Positions 17,942-25,312 of a stretch of 64,000 nucleotides of DNA are shown here, piece by piece; position 1 is the first letter of the stretch, and the number at the start of each line of letters is the position of its first letter. A program made the translations under genes and the position numbers. The DNA is from Vibrio sp. DW001 (lineage in GTDB: Bacteria > Pseudomonadota > Gammaproteobacteria > Enterobacterales > Vibrionaceae): assembly GCF_029016285.1 (NCBI RefSeq), contig NZ_CP091976.1:992001-1056000 (forward strand). Direction: 5' to 3'. The notes below the pieces were generated by a model. The model ran no database searches and had not been told where the DNA came from. It saw only the letters and a program-made list of their open reading frames with translations.

Positions 17942-18793
17942 ATGAAAAATTTTTTGGTGCTTTTTATAGCTCTATTTATCTCTTTTAGTGGTTCTGCCGC
18001 AGAGAAGTATTCTGAGAGTGACATTTTGGAACGTCCATTAGTCGAGCGCTATATATTGGATGAGCTTAAAGCGCTTAGACAAGACCAGCAAGATCTGGAG
18101 CGTAGGTTAGTTATTCAGATTACGGACCGAGAGTTAGAAGTTGCCGATAAATCCATGAATTATGCCAATGTAACGGTAACGTATTTCTTCTACATTATTG
18201 CTGGAGTTGCCTCATTGATTGCACTGGTTGGCTGGCAGTCATTAAAAGAGATCAAGCAAAGCACCAAAGAGATGGCTGATGCGCGCTTGAATAAATTAGC
18301 CAAAGAGTATGAAACCAAATTTTTAGCATTAGAGAGAGATCTAAAACGTAAAACCCGTATTATTTCTGAAAATAACCAAGAAATTGAGATCATCAATGAG
18401 GTTCATAATCTTTGGTTACGAGTTCAAAATGCTCAAACGCCTGAGCAGAAAATGGAAGTTTGCGATGAGATCCTAGTCATTCGCCCAGGTGACTTAGAAG
18501 CGTTGACTCATAAAGCGGATGCGGCAATGGAAATGAGCGAATATCACTGGGCTATGAGCCTTTGTAATCGCGTACTTGAAGTTGATGATAACAATGCACA
18601 TGCGTTATACCAAAGGGCTTGTTCCTATGCGCGTTTAGGAGCAGAAGAACAGGCTATCTATGATCTGCATCGCTCTATTCAAGTCAGTGCATCCATTCGT
18701 GAACTTGCCGCAGAAGAGCCCGATTTAGAGTCATTACGTGGGAATCTTCAATTCGACACATTAATTGAAGGGGTGGAAGGTAGTCAGGCGTGA
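17942..18793 (+). CDS. Membrane-anchored TPR protein
   Basis: From the ATG at 17942 this is a 283-residue protein. It has a signal-like hydrophobic N-terminus (FLVLFIALFISFSGSAA), a periplasmic segment, a second membrane helix (FFYIIAGVASLIALVGW, about residues 90-110), a coiled coil (LNKLAKEYETKFLALERDLK), and C-terminal tetratricopeptide repeats (WAMSLCNRVLEVDDNNAHALYQRACSYARLG). The frame is open from 17795, but that part lacks a plausible start and the ATG at 17942 gives a proper signal sequence. Its stop overlaps the azlC-like start (GTGA), so it is translationally coupled to that transporter. It probably mediates protein contacts at the membrane. Confidence 0.75.
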   Translation: MKNFLVLFIALFISFSGSAAEKYSESDILERPLVERYILDELKALRQDQQDLERRLVIQITDRELEVADKSMNYANVTVTYFFYIIAGVASLIALVGWQSLKEIKQSTKEMADARLNKLAKEYETKFLALERDLKRKTRIISENNQEIEIINEVHNLWLRVQNAQTPEQKMEVCDEILVIRPGDLEALTHKADAAMEMSEYHWAMSLCNRVLEVDDNNAHALYQRACSYARLGAEEQAIYDLHRSIQVSASIRELAAEEPDLESLRGNLQFDTLIEGVEGSQA

Positions 18794-19524
18794 TAGCTAG
18801 AAAACGTCTTTTCTGGCGGGGAGCATTAGCCATATTTCCACTCTCGGTGGCGGTTATTCCATGGGGCTTTTTGGTCGGTTCGTTTGCTATGGATGTCGGA
18901 CTAACACCTTTTGAGGGACAAGCGCTTTCGGCCATATTATTTGCTGGCTCTGCGCAGTTGGTTGCGGTCGGGATGTTTAAAGCGGGTGTTGGGGTGAGTA
19001 CCATGCTCTTAACCACGTTTTTTATTACTTCACGACACTTTTTATACAGTGTATCAATGCGGAGTAAAATTGCACCACTGTCGATTAAGTGGCGGTTATT
19101 GTTGGGTTTTTTACTGACAGATGAGCTGTTTGCGGTTGTAGGTAACCAAACACCAGAACGATTTAAACCTTGGTATGCTCTGGGCGCTGGGCTGAGTTTC
19201 TATTTGGTTTGGAATATTGCTACCTTGGTCGGAATCGTAGCAGGAAGTCAGATCCCAAATCTAGATCAATTGGGTTTGGAGTTTGCTGTTGCCGCAACCT
19301 TTATTGCTTTGGTCGTCCCTACTATAAAAAACATTCCTATTTTAATGTCCGTTATTGTAGCGTTGGTTCTATCCGTTGCATTGGAGTATATGAAAATTGA
19401 AGGCGCCTTAATGGTATCGAGTCTTTTTGGTATGTTAAGTGGCTTCGCTTGTGAACGGCTATGTAGAGTTGACAAATTATATGATAAGAAGCGAAAAGAT
19501 AAGAATAGTGAGGACAAGCTATGA
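18790..19524 (+). CDS. azlC: AzlC-family branched-chain amino-acid exporter, large subunit
   Basis: This 244-residue polytopic protein has the AzlC pattern near the N-terminus (PWGFLVGSFAMDVGLTPFEGQALSAILFAGSAQLVAV) and TTFFITSRHFLYSVSMR. AzlC with AzlD forms an exporter of branched-chain amino acids or their analogues. It starts at a GTG whose GTGA overlaps the stop of the TPR gene and ends in an ATGA overlap with the small subunit, so all three are expressed as one unit. Confidence 0.88.
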   Translation: MIARKRLFWRGALAIFPLSVAVIPWGFLVGSFAMDVGLTPFEGQALSAILFAGSAQLVAVGMFKAGVGVSTMLLTTFFITSRHFLYSVSMRSKIAPLSIKWRLLLGFLLTDELFAVVGNQTPERFKPWYALGAGLSFYLVWNIATLVGIVAGSQIPNLDQLGLEFAVAATFIALVVPTIKNIPILMSVIVALVLSVALEYMKIEGALMVSSLFGMLSGFACERLCRVDKLYDKKRKDKNSEDKL

Positions 19525-19838
19525 TTTTGTTTTCTATATTCGCGATGGCAGGGTTGGTGTTTGTCAGCCGTTATCTTTTTTTAGAACCCAAATTACCCAT
19601 CAAACTGAATACAACCACTCAAAGGTTGTTAGCATATTCTAGCCCAGCAATATTAACGGCCATTTGGGCGCCTATCGTTTTTATCCAAGATGATGAGTTG
19701 TCTATTGTTCCAACCAATCCTTATCTGTTGGGTGCGCTCTTTGCTGCCTTCATGGTCTGGAAAACTAGGAACGTACTTTGGACGACGATAGTCAGTATGG
19801 CGCTATTTTTGTTTCTAAAATTGGTTGTATTTAGCTAA
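19521..19838 (+). CDS. azlD: AzlD-family small subunit
   Basis: This is a 105-residue protein with four likely membrane helices. It has the RYLFLEPKLPIKLNTTTQRLLAYSSPAILTAI segment typical of AzlD. It overlaps azlC by four bases (ATGA). It functions with AzlC as the small partner of the branched-chain amino-acid exporter. Confidence 0.85.
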   Translation: MILFSIFAMAGLVFVSRYLFLEPKLPIKLNTTTQRLLAYSSPAILTAIWAPIVFIQDDELSIVPTNPYLLGALFAAFMVWKTRNVLWTTIVSMALFLFLKLVVFS

Positions 19839-19885
19839 CAACACGAAAAATCAACAGACCTTAATACCAAAGTAAGGAAATATAA

Positions 19886-20197
19886 ATGAGTTTATCAGAG
19901 ATGACGTTTTTCGAACGTTTTGAAACTGACATTTTGTCAGGTAAAAAGACGATTACAATTCGAGATGAGTCTGAAAAAAATTATGCTTCAGACTCAATTG
20001 TTCAGGTGTCTACTCTCGAGACTGGCCGTTGGTTCTGTACATTGCAGATTGTCTCGGTAGTTGCGATTAAATTCAACGATTTGACAGAATTTCATGCACA
20101 TCAAGAAAATATGTCGCTTGTTGAGTTGAAAGCGGTTATTCGCGAAATATATCCCAATATTAATGATTTGTACGTCATTAGTTATGCTCTTGTTTAA
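19886..20197 (+). CDS. yqfB: YqfB-type N4-acetylcytidine amidohydrolase (ASCH domain)
   Basis: This is a 103-residue ASCH-domain protein very close to E. coli YqfB. It shares MTFFERFETDILSGKKTITIRDESE at the N-terminus and LTEFHAHQENMSLVELKAVI in the middle. The family hydrolyses N4-acetylcytidine to cytidine and acetate; the Lys, Thr and Glu residues used for catalysis lie in the KKTITIRDE region. AAGGAAATATAA precedes the ATG. The gene follows azlD by 47 bases with no terminator seen between, so read-through is possible. Confidence 0.92.
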   Translation: MSLSEMTFFERFETDILSGKKTITIRDESEKNYASDSIVQVSTLETGRWFCTLQIVSVVAIKFNDLTEFHAHQENMSLVELKAVIREIYPNINDLYVISYALV

Positions 20198-20320
20198 ACC
20201 TTTTAAGTCGAGAATCAAGCAACACGATAGAAAGAGTAAATGAATGGTTTCTGAAGCTTAACTGATTATCTATCAGCGTGAAGTAGAAGGAAGATGTAAA
20301 GAAATAGAACCGAAAATTAG

Positions 20321-20599
20321 TTATGCAATGAGGTTGTTTCTCACTAAGCCTCGGCGAACATTTTTGCAGAGCTTGCCAAACTGTCTAATATCGTCAAAAT
20401 GTGGCGTTATTCCGCGAGATATTGCTGATTCCCAGTAAGTGAGCTCTGAGTCCACTAGTTCAAGAAGTTTTTTAGGACAACCAGTGCAGTTGCTTTTTGT
20501 TCCGCAGGTAAAGGTGTCTGGTTCATACAAAGGTAAGGTATCTTTCACCTGTTGTATCAGCTCTAACATTGCGGTGCATCTGTCTGGTTTCTTGTTCAT
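20321..20599 (-). CDS. Conserved hypothetical small Cys-rich protein
   Basis: This 92-residue soluble protein has a cysteine group TCGTKSNCTGCPKK (C-X5-C-X2-C, about residues 32-41) and further Cys near residues 8 and 77. It is mostly helical, with no signal peptide. The spacing suggests a metal or Fe-S site, but no characterised family is recognised. It converges with yqfB; 123 bases lie between them, with no clear hairpin. Confidence 0.6.
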   Translation of the reverse strand: MNKKPDRCTAMLELIQQVKDTLPLYEPDTFTCGTKSNCTGCPKKLLELVDSELTYWESAISRGITPHFDDIRQFGKLCKNVRRGLVRNNLIA

Positions 20600-20716
20600 C
20601 TTGTTATTTGATTCGCTCTCGGATTTATGCAGTTTTAATAGCTTACCTTACATAACTTGTATAATGACATGGTGTCTGTTGTTATAGAGTAATCGTTTAT
20701 GGGTTGATTTTCGAGG

Positions 20717-21205
20717 TCAATTTGACGTGTTTATATTTGAAAACCATCGATCAGAGAAATCCGTAAATCCAACAACATCAACCTTTAAAGCCATTGATAT
20801 TGGGTGTTCTCTTAACATCACGATACTATCCGCATTCCACCTATAGATCCAAAAATGCTTCGGTAATCCATCATCAAATAGTACATGAGTAGTATCGAAT
20901 TTTGTATTACCTGTATGACTATCAAATATCTTTTCAGAGCTGGTATAGATATAAACAAGTTGATTAAAAAGTGAGAATTGAAATCCCTCACTCTGCCAAA
21001 CGGATCCTTCAATGTCTTCAGTTACCACTGTTACCTTGGCGTTGTTGCAGGTGATATATATATTCGTGCCATTACTGTTTTTACTTGTGAATTTGTATTT
21101 ACATCCGAGAGCATTCAGAAAACTTAGGGAAATAAATAGAAGCAATGCTGACCAGACAAGTAGTGCCACGGATAGACAGATCGTTCGTTTCTTAATAGCA
21201 ATCAT
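20717..21205 (-). CDS. Membrane-anchored periplasmic partner of the ToxR-like regulator
   Basis: This 162-residue protein has one N-terminal membrane helix (about residues 9-32, LSVALLVWSALLLFISLSFL) and an exported beta-rich domain of about 125 residues with Cys at 35 and 53. Its start overlaps the stop of the upstream winged-helix gene by 4 bases. This size, topology and overlap match the second members of ToxR/ToxS, TcpP/TcpH and VtrA/VtrC pairs, which pair with the sensor's periplasmic domain. Sequence similarity to any named partner is not obvious, which is usual because these proteins evolve fast. The role is inferred. Confidence 0.6.
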   Translation of the reverse strand: MIAIKKRTICLSVALLVWSALLLFISLSFLNALGCKYKFTSKNSNGTNIYITCNNAKVTVVTEDIEGSVWQSEGFQFSLFNQLVYIYTSSEKIFDSHTGNTKFDTTHVLFDDGLPKHFWIYRWNADSIVMLREHPISMALKVDVVGFTDFSDRWFSNINTSN

Positions 21206-21798
21206 TTGAAATTAACCAAATTATGTTTAGATATAAAATTAGATTCGACATCTCTAGTAAGTTGAATTTCCTCTGTAACATCACTCAGTAGATTTCTATC
21301 TAGCGAGCAAACAGTGATCACAGTAGTTGAATTACACGTTATCGAAAGCCAATTATTGGCGATATAAATAATTGGGAAAATGCTAGACGTGATAAGAAAA
21401 AATAGAAATAGGTACTCTATACTAGGTCTTATTTCTATTTTAGCCGGCAGAGCAGCCTTGGCATTTTCGTTCTCTTTAGTCTGTTCTATATTTGAGCAAT
21501 CGAGCCAGTAACCCACTTTTGGAATATTGATAATATCCCAATCGGTAGAATGTTTTATTTTCTTACGTAAGTTTGATATAACCACAGTTAGAGAATTGTC
21601 GCCTGTGGGTTGGCCTTCCCATCCAGCCATTATCAGTTGTTGTTTGGTTATTGTTTCTCCTGCATGATTGATAAGATACTCCAAAACTCGGAACTCTGGC
21701 GACGTGAACTTGATTGTCTGAACCTCTTCACCATCTAGGCGAAAGAGCAGTTCACGTCTAATATTGATTAACTGCACATCTCGAATAACTCGGATCAT
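21202..21798 (-). CDS. ToxR/CadC-like membrane-bound winged-helix regulator
   Basis: This 198-residue protein starts with an OmpR/PhoB-type winged helix (about 5-100: FTSPEFRVLEYLINHAGETITKQ, then NSLTVVISNLRKKI, then IINIPKVGYWL). A charged linker follows, then one membrane helix (about 127-149) and a short periplasmic tail of about 48 residues with Cys at 155 and 164. That is the build of ToxR, TcpP and VtrA, which sense bile or other envelope signals and act on DNA from the membrane. It is cotranscribed with its membrane partner (4-base overlap). Target genes are unknown; no Shine-Dalgarno is evident. Confidence 0.75.
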   Translation of the reverse strand: MIRVIRDVQLINIRRELLFRLDGEEVQTIKFTSPEFRVLEYLINHAGETITKQQLIMAGWEGQPTGDNSLTVVISNLRKKIKHSTDWDIINIPKVGYWLDCSNIEQTKENENAKAALPAKIEIRPSIEYLFLFFLITSSIFPIIYIANNWLSITCNSTTVITVCSLDRNLLSDVTEEIQLTRDVESNFISKHNLVNFK

Positions 21799-22295
21799 GA
21801 AAAAATAATAACCATAGTCTTAGTAATGTTTGTAGGATAAACCAAAAAAATACCATAAATCAATATAAATAGAACAACCTAGGCGACGAATGAATAAATA
21901 TAACAGAATAGCTTGCATTGTCACTCATAGGCCCTATTTTGTTTTTTGTGTGGAAGGAGATTAGCTAATAATAATGGTGAATGATATATGTTAAGAAATA
22001 TTAACTTTTATAATGTCAGATGAACATTTGGCGACTATTGTATTTTATTTTCTTAAGGATAAATATGTTCGATAATTATACAGATAGAATATATATATTG
22101 ATAACAACTGAATAATAGATAATTAATATATATTACCGTTGATGTTTTTAGTAGGCTTTTCTGTTTGAATTAATAATGATAATTTATTAATTAGACGTTA
22201 CTGTTTGGTCAATGGCTATAATAAAAACCTATCGTTATTTTAAATACTATGAGTTTACGTTGCCTTTCTAATACTGTAATTGAGAGCCTGCTAAA
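21799..22295. other. AT-rich intergenic region upstream of the ToxR-like pair
   Basis: About 500 bases carry no convincing gene. The DNA is strongly AT-rich with several TATA-like runs (for example around 22090-22140). It must hold the promoter of the leftward ToxR-like pair. A 16-codon ORF preceded by AAGGAT (around 22064) is too short to support. AT richness of this kind often attracts H-NS in related bacteria, but that is inference. Confidence 0.4.
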
Positions 22296-22320
22296 TAAAC
22301 AGAGTTTTAACGCCTCTGTT
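22296..22320 (-). terminator. Likely terminator of the LysR gene
   Basis: AACAGAG (22298-22304) and CTCTGTT (22314-22320) form a 7-bp stem directly after the LysR stop on the minus strand, followed by TATTT. Confidence 0.5.
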
Positions 22321-22323
22321 TTT

Positions 22324-23208
22324 CTACGCAAATTCTTTTCGAAGCCAGCTTCGCAAAGTTAGCACGCTTTCAAGCCTAAGTTTTTCAGATTGGCAGACAA
22401 AATAGAAACTTTGTGAAGGGTGTTTTACCGGTTCCCCTACCTCTACAAGTAAGCCGAGTCTAATATCATCTTTAACAAACTGTCTATGTGTGACAAATAT
22501 ACCGAGCTTGCTAATCGCTGCCTGCACAGCATGTACAGAAACAACAAAGCTTAAGTTATTTCTTTGTTTGGGAATGGGCAATTGGTGAGCTTGGCACCAA
22601 TAGTTCCAGTCATTTTTGCGCCGGAGATTAGAGGCATAAATTGCCGGATAAGAGCTAAGCAGCGACTCAACAGTTGCTTTGCTGCTAACTAAATCTGGAT
22701 TGCAGACCATTATTATTTCATCATCCCCTAGTTTTTCACAATAATAATTCTGCCACTCATCTTTAAGGTCGTGAATAAGAGCAACATCTACTCCCTCATT
22801 ATCTAAGTTAAATGGGCCAACGAGATTGGAAATTCTTACATCGAGATTCGGTGCGGTTTGTTGAAAGCTAAGCATACGAGGTATCCACCAATGAACCGCG
22901 AGTGAATTGTTCATGTTTAATGTCACTCGGTTTGAATGTATTGGCTTTTGCATTGCTTCAGAAGCATCGACTATCTGCTCTAATGCTGGTGCGACTTTCT
23001 TGTAATAGCGTTTGCCTTGGCTGTTGAGTTCAACACGCCTACCTATACGTTTAAAAAGTGGTTGACCCAGTTGGTTTTCCAAGCTTTTTATTGCCTGACT
23101 CACAGCAGAGTGGCTGACGTTAAGCACCTCAGAGGCATTAGTCATGCTGCCGGTTTCAGCTACAGCAACAAATGCATAGATAGATTTCAATGGAATGAGT
23201 GAACGCAT
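22324..23208 (-). CDS. LysR-family regulator (divergent from a DMT transporter)
   Basis: This 294-residue protein has an N-terminal winged helix (YAFVAVAETGSMTNASEVLNVSHSAVSQAIKSLENQLGQPLFKRIGRRVELN) and a substrate-binding domain from about residue 90 that resembles the GcvA-like subgroup. It is transcribed away from a DMT transporter with 90 bases between the starts. The usual LysR arrangement implies that it controls that transporter and itself. The inducer is unknown. Confidence 0.88.
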   Translation of the reverse strand: MRSLIPLKSIYAFVAVAETGSMTNASEVLNVSHSAVSQAIKSLENQLGQPLFKRIGRRVELNSQGKRYYKKVAPALEQIVDASEAMQKPIHSNRVTLNMNNSLAVHWWIPRMLSFQQTAPNLDVRISNLVGPFNLDNEGVDVALIHDLKDEWQNYYCEKLGDDEIIMVCNPDLVSSKATVESLLSSYPAIYASNLRRKNDWNYWCQAHQLPIPKQRNNLSFVVSVHAVQAAISKLGIFVTHRQFVKDDIRLGLLVEVGEPVKHPSQSFYFVCQSEKLRLESVLTLRSWLRKEFA

Positions 23209-23298
23209 ATGTAAGTTTTCCTAACAGGTTTGGTTAATAATACTCGCTTTTTTATTCGCCGTCACTTCTCTAAGATGCCCGTATCAAAGGAGAGTAGA

Positions 23299-24231
23299 AT
23301 GTCTAGTGAATATAAACCCACCATTTTCATGCTTGTATCTACGCTAAGTCTTTCATTATCCGGAGTTATTGCGAAATACTTAACGGGTCAGTTTAGTTTA
23401 GCTGTTTTAGTTTTTTTACGTCTATTTATTCCTGCTATTTTCATGCTGTTTATGATGGCAACAACACGATTTATGTTTCCTCAGAAAAACTTAACAAAAT
23501 CGTTCATTATGCGCGCCTTGTGCGTTGCTGGTTGTCAGATGTGTTTTTTGTATTCTCTAAACACTCTGACATTGGTAGAGAGTGTGGTGTTATTTGCGGC
23601 TGGACCTTTGTTTATCCCTATATTTGAGAAAATACTTTTTGGTGTAAAGGTTCAAACTGTAACCAAGGTAGGGTTGGTTGCCACGTTTTCTGGGGTGCTA
23701 ATGTTAGCAGGGGATGTAAGCAGTATCGCTTTGAAGCCTGAGTTGTTGGTTGGATTATGTGCGGCGATATTTAATGCGGGATCTCAATTAAGTCTATATC
23801 GCTCAACTAAGGGGGATATGCCTGCTATCGCGGTCAATGCGTGGAGTTTTCTATTTAGCTCAATTGTTATTTTGCCGATAACCTTGTGGTATGGCGTATC
23901 CGATATGGATATCCAAGTAATGTCCGAACCTGTAACCCATTGGGCTATTTGGTTGGCTGTCGTTTTGCTTACATTTGTGATAATTAGTAATCAAGTTTTC
24001 CGCTCTAAGGCATATAAGTTGGTGGGTAGTAGCTCTCAGTTGGCCCCATTGATCTTCACAAATTTGATCTTCACTTTAGTTTGGCAAATGATGTTTTTTA
24101 ACGAGACACTTACACAAGAAAAACTGGTTGGTGTTTCACTTATTATAATGGCGAGTGTGTTGCAAGTTTTATGGCCAAAAATGAAAGGTGTTTGGTATAA
24201 GCCTAAGCTGAAAAAGGCACCTGACGCATAG
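23299..24231 (+). CDS. EamA/DMT-family transporter
   Basis: This is a 310-residue protein with about ten membrane helices and two EamA domains (STLSLSLSGVIAKYLTGQF at the start; ending FNETLTQEKLVGVSLIIMASVLQVL). The frame is open from 23230, but AAAGGAGAG lies just before the ATG at 23299, which also matches family N-termini, so 23299 is chosen. It is divergent from a LysR gene that probably regulates it. The exported substrate is not known. Confidence 0.87.
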   Translation: MSSEYKPTIFMLVSTLSLSLSGVIAKYLTGQFSLAVLVFLRLFIPAIFMLFMMATTRFMFPQKNLTKSFIMRALCVAGCQMCFLYSLNTLTLVESVVLFAAGPLFIPIFEKILFGVKVQTVTKVGLVATFSGVLMLAGDVSSIALKPELLVGLCAAIFNAGSQLSLYRSTKGDMPAIAVNAWSFLFSSIVILPITLWYGVSDMDIQVMSEPVTHWAIWLAVVLLTFVIISNQVFRSKAYKLVGSSSQLAPLIFTNLIFTLVWQMMFFNETLTQEKLVGVSLIIMASVLQVLWPKMKGVWYKPKLKKAPDA

Positions 24232-24376
24232 GTAGTCTTCTTTATAAAGGTGTTTGCTTTTTCTATATGAGCGATTCGTTCTTTTTATGTTCTGTCCACT
24301 ATTTAGTAAGCTTTCATCAGAGGCTTTGTTTCCTGTCATTAATTTTTCATGTTAGAAGATGAAGAAAGAGTGATCT

Positions 24377-24433
24377 ATGTCCACAATTATTGTTACACTT
24401 GTTGGAAATAACCCGTATAAGACAAGCGAGTGA
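24377..24433 (+). CDS. Possible 18-residue leader ORF before ycdX
   Basis: ATG at 24377 opens an 18-codon ORF (MSTIIVTLVGNNPYKTSE) that stops 6 bases before the ycdX ATG. AAAGAG lies about 8 bases upstream of it. The tight spacing suggests translational coupling, but the ORF is very short and no family is recognised, so it may be chance. Confidence 0.25.
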   Translation: MSTIIVTLVGNNPYKTSE

Positions 24434-24439
24434 GGCGAT

Positions 24440-25183
24440 ATGAAGTTTGAAGTTGATACACATACTCATACCTATGCAAGTGGACATGCATATAGCACCT
24501 TAATTGAGAACGCGAAGGTGGCAAATGAGAATGGATTGAAAATTTTTTGTACGACTGATCACGCAGAAACGATGCCAGGAGCACCTCACTATTGGTTCTT
24601 TGCTAATCAACGAATTCTCCCTCGCTTTTTATCTGACGTTGGTGTTGTTCGAGGGATTGAATCGAATATTCTGAATGTATCTGGTGAAGTAGATATAAAT
24701 CCAACCCTAGATGAAAAGTTAGATTGGGTTATCGCGAGCTTTCATGAGCCCGTATTCCCACCTCAAGATAAATCCATTCACACTGAGACGTTAATTAACG
24801 TGATAAAGAGTGGTCGGGTGGATGCATTGGGTCATTTAGGTAACCCTAACTTTGATTTCGATTTTCATAAAGTATTAACGTGCGCCAAAGAACATAACGT
24901 GGCGATTGAAATTAATAACAGCTCGCTTAGGGGTCATAGCCGAGTCGGCAGTGTCGATCGTTGTTACGAAATAGCGTTAGTTGCGAAGGAAGTAGGCACT
25001 TACATTACCACGGGGTCAGATGCCCATTTTTGTGTGGATATTGGTATATTAGAAAAAGCCAGTGACCTGCTTGATAGAGCGGATATCCCTGCAACTCAAG
25101 TTATCACTCATACAGCCCGTCAGTTTTTAGACTTCCTTGGGCTTCGAAAGAGGCAAACTATTGTCGAGTTTGAAAATCTGTAA
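24440..25183 (+). CDS. ycdX: YcdX-type PHP-domain phosphatase
   Basis: This 247-residue protein has the PHP metal-site motifs: [15 protein letters not shown] at the N-terminus (DxHxH), TTDHAE near residue 38, GIESNI, ASFHEP, GHLGNP and TGSDAHF near residue 195. These set a trinuclear metal centre, as in E. coli YcdX, a phosphatase linked to swarming. GTGAGG lies before the ATG. A 20-bp perfect palindrome follows the gene. Confidence 0.92.
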   Translation: MKFEVDTHTHTYASGHAYSTLIENAKVANENGLKIFCTTDHAETMPGAPHYWFFANQRILPRFLSDVGVVRGIESNILNVSGEVDINPTLDEKLDWVIASFHEPVFPPQDKSIHTETLINVIKSGRVDALGHLGNPNFDFDFHKVLTCAKEHNVAIEINNSSLRGHSRVGSVDRCYEIALVAKEVGTYITTGSDAHFCVDIGILEKASDLLDRADIPATQVITHTARQFLDFLGLRKRQTIVEFENL

Positions 25184-25248
25184 ATCGTTCTGTTTGGCAT
25201 AATTCTGGGATTATGGTGGATAGTGAACGAAAAAAACAGCGAAAGAAG

Positions 25249-25292
25249 ATATCAATTTAACGGTCAGTGGATACTGACCGTTAAATTGATAT
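25249..25292. repeat. 20-bp perfect inverted repeat with a GGAT loop (probable bidirectional terminator)
   Basis: The arms 25249-25268 and 25273-25292 are exact reverse complements, separated by only 4 bases, and the central part is ACGGTCAGT-GGAT-ACTGACCGT. It lies between two convergent genes, where a bidirectional terminator is expected. However, the flanks have no immediate T-tract on the plus strand, and on the minus strand the T-run begins about 10 bases away. Confidence 0.7.
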
Positions 25293-25312
25293 GACAAAGA
25301 AGTCAGCCTTCT

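Noticed and set aside
22060..22115. 16-codon ORF after AAGGAT in the AT-rich gap
   Set aside because: It is too short, with no supporting composition; ORFs of this size occur by chance in such DNA.
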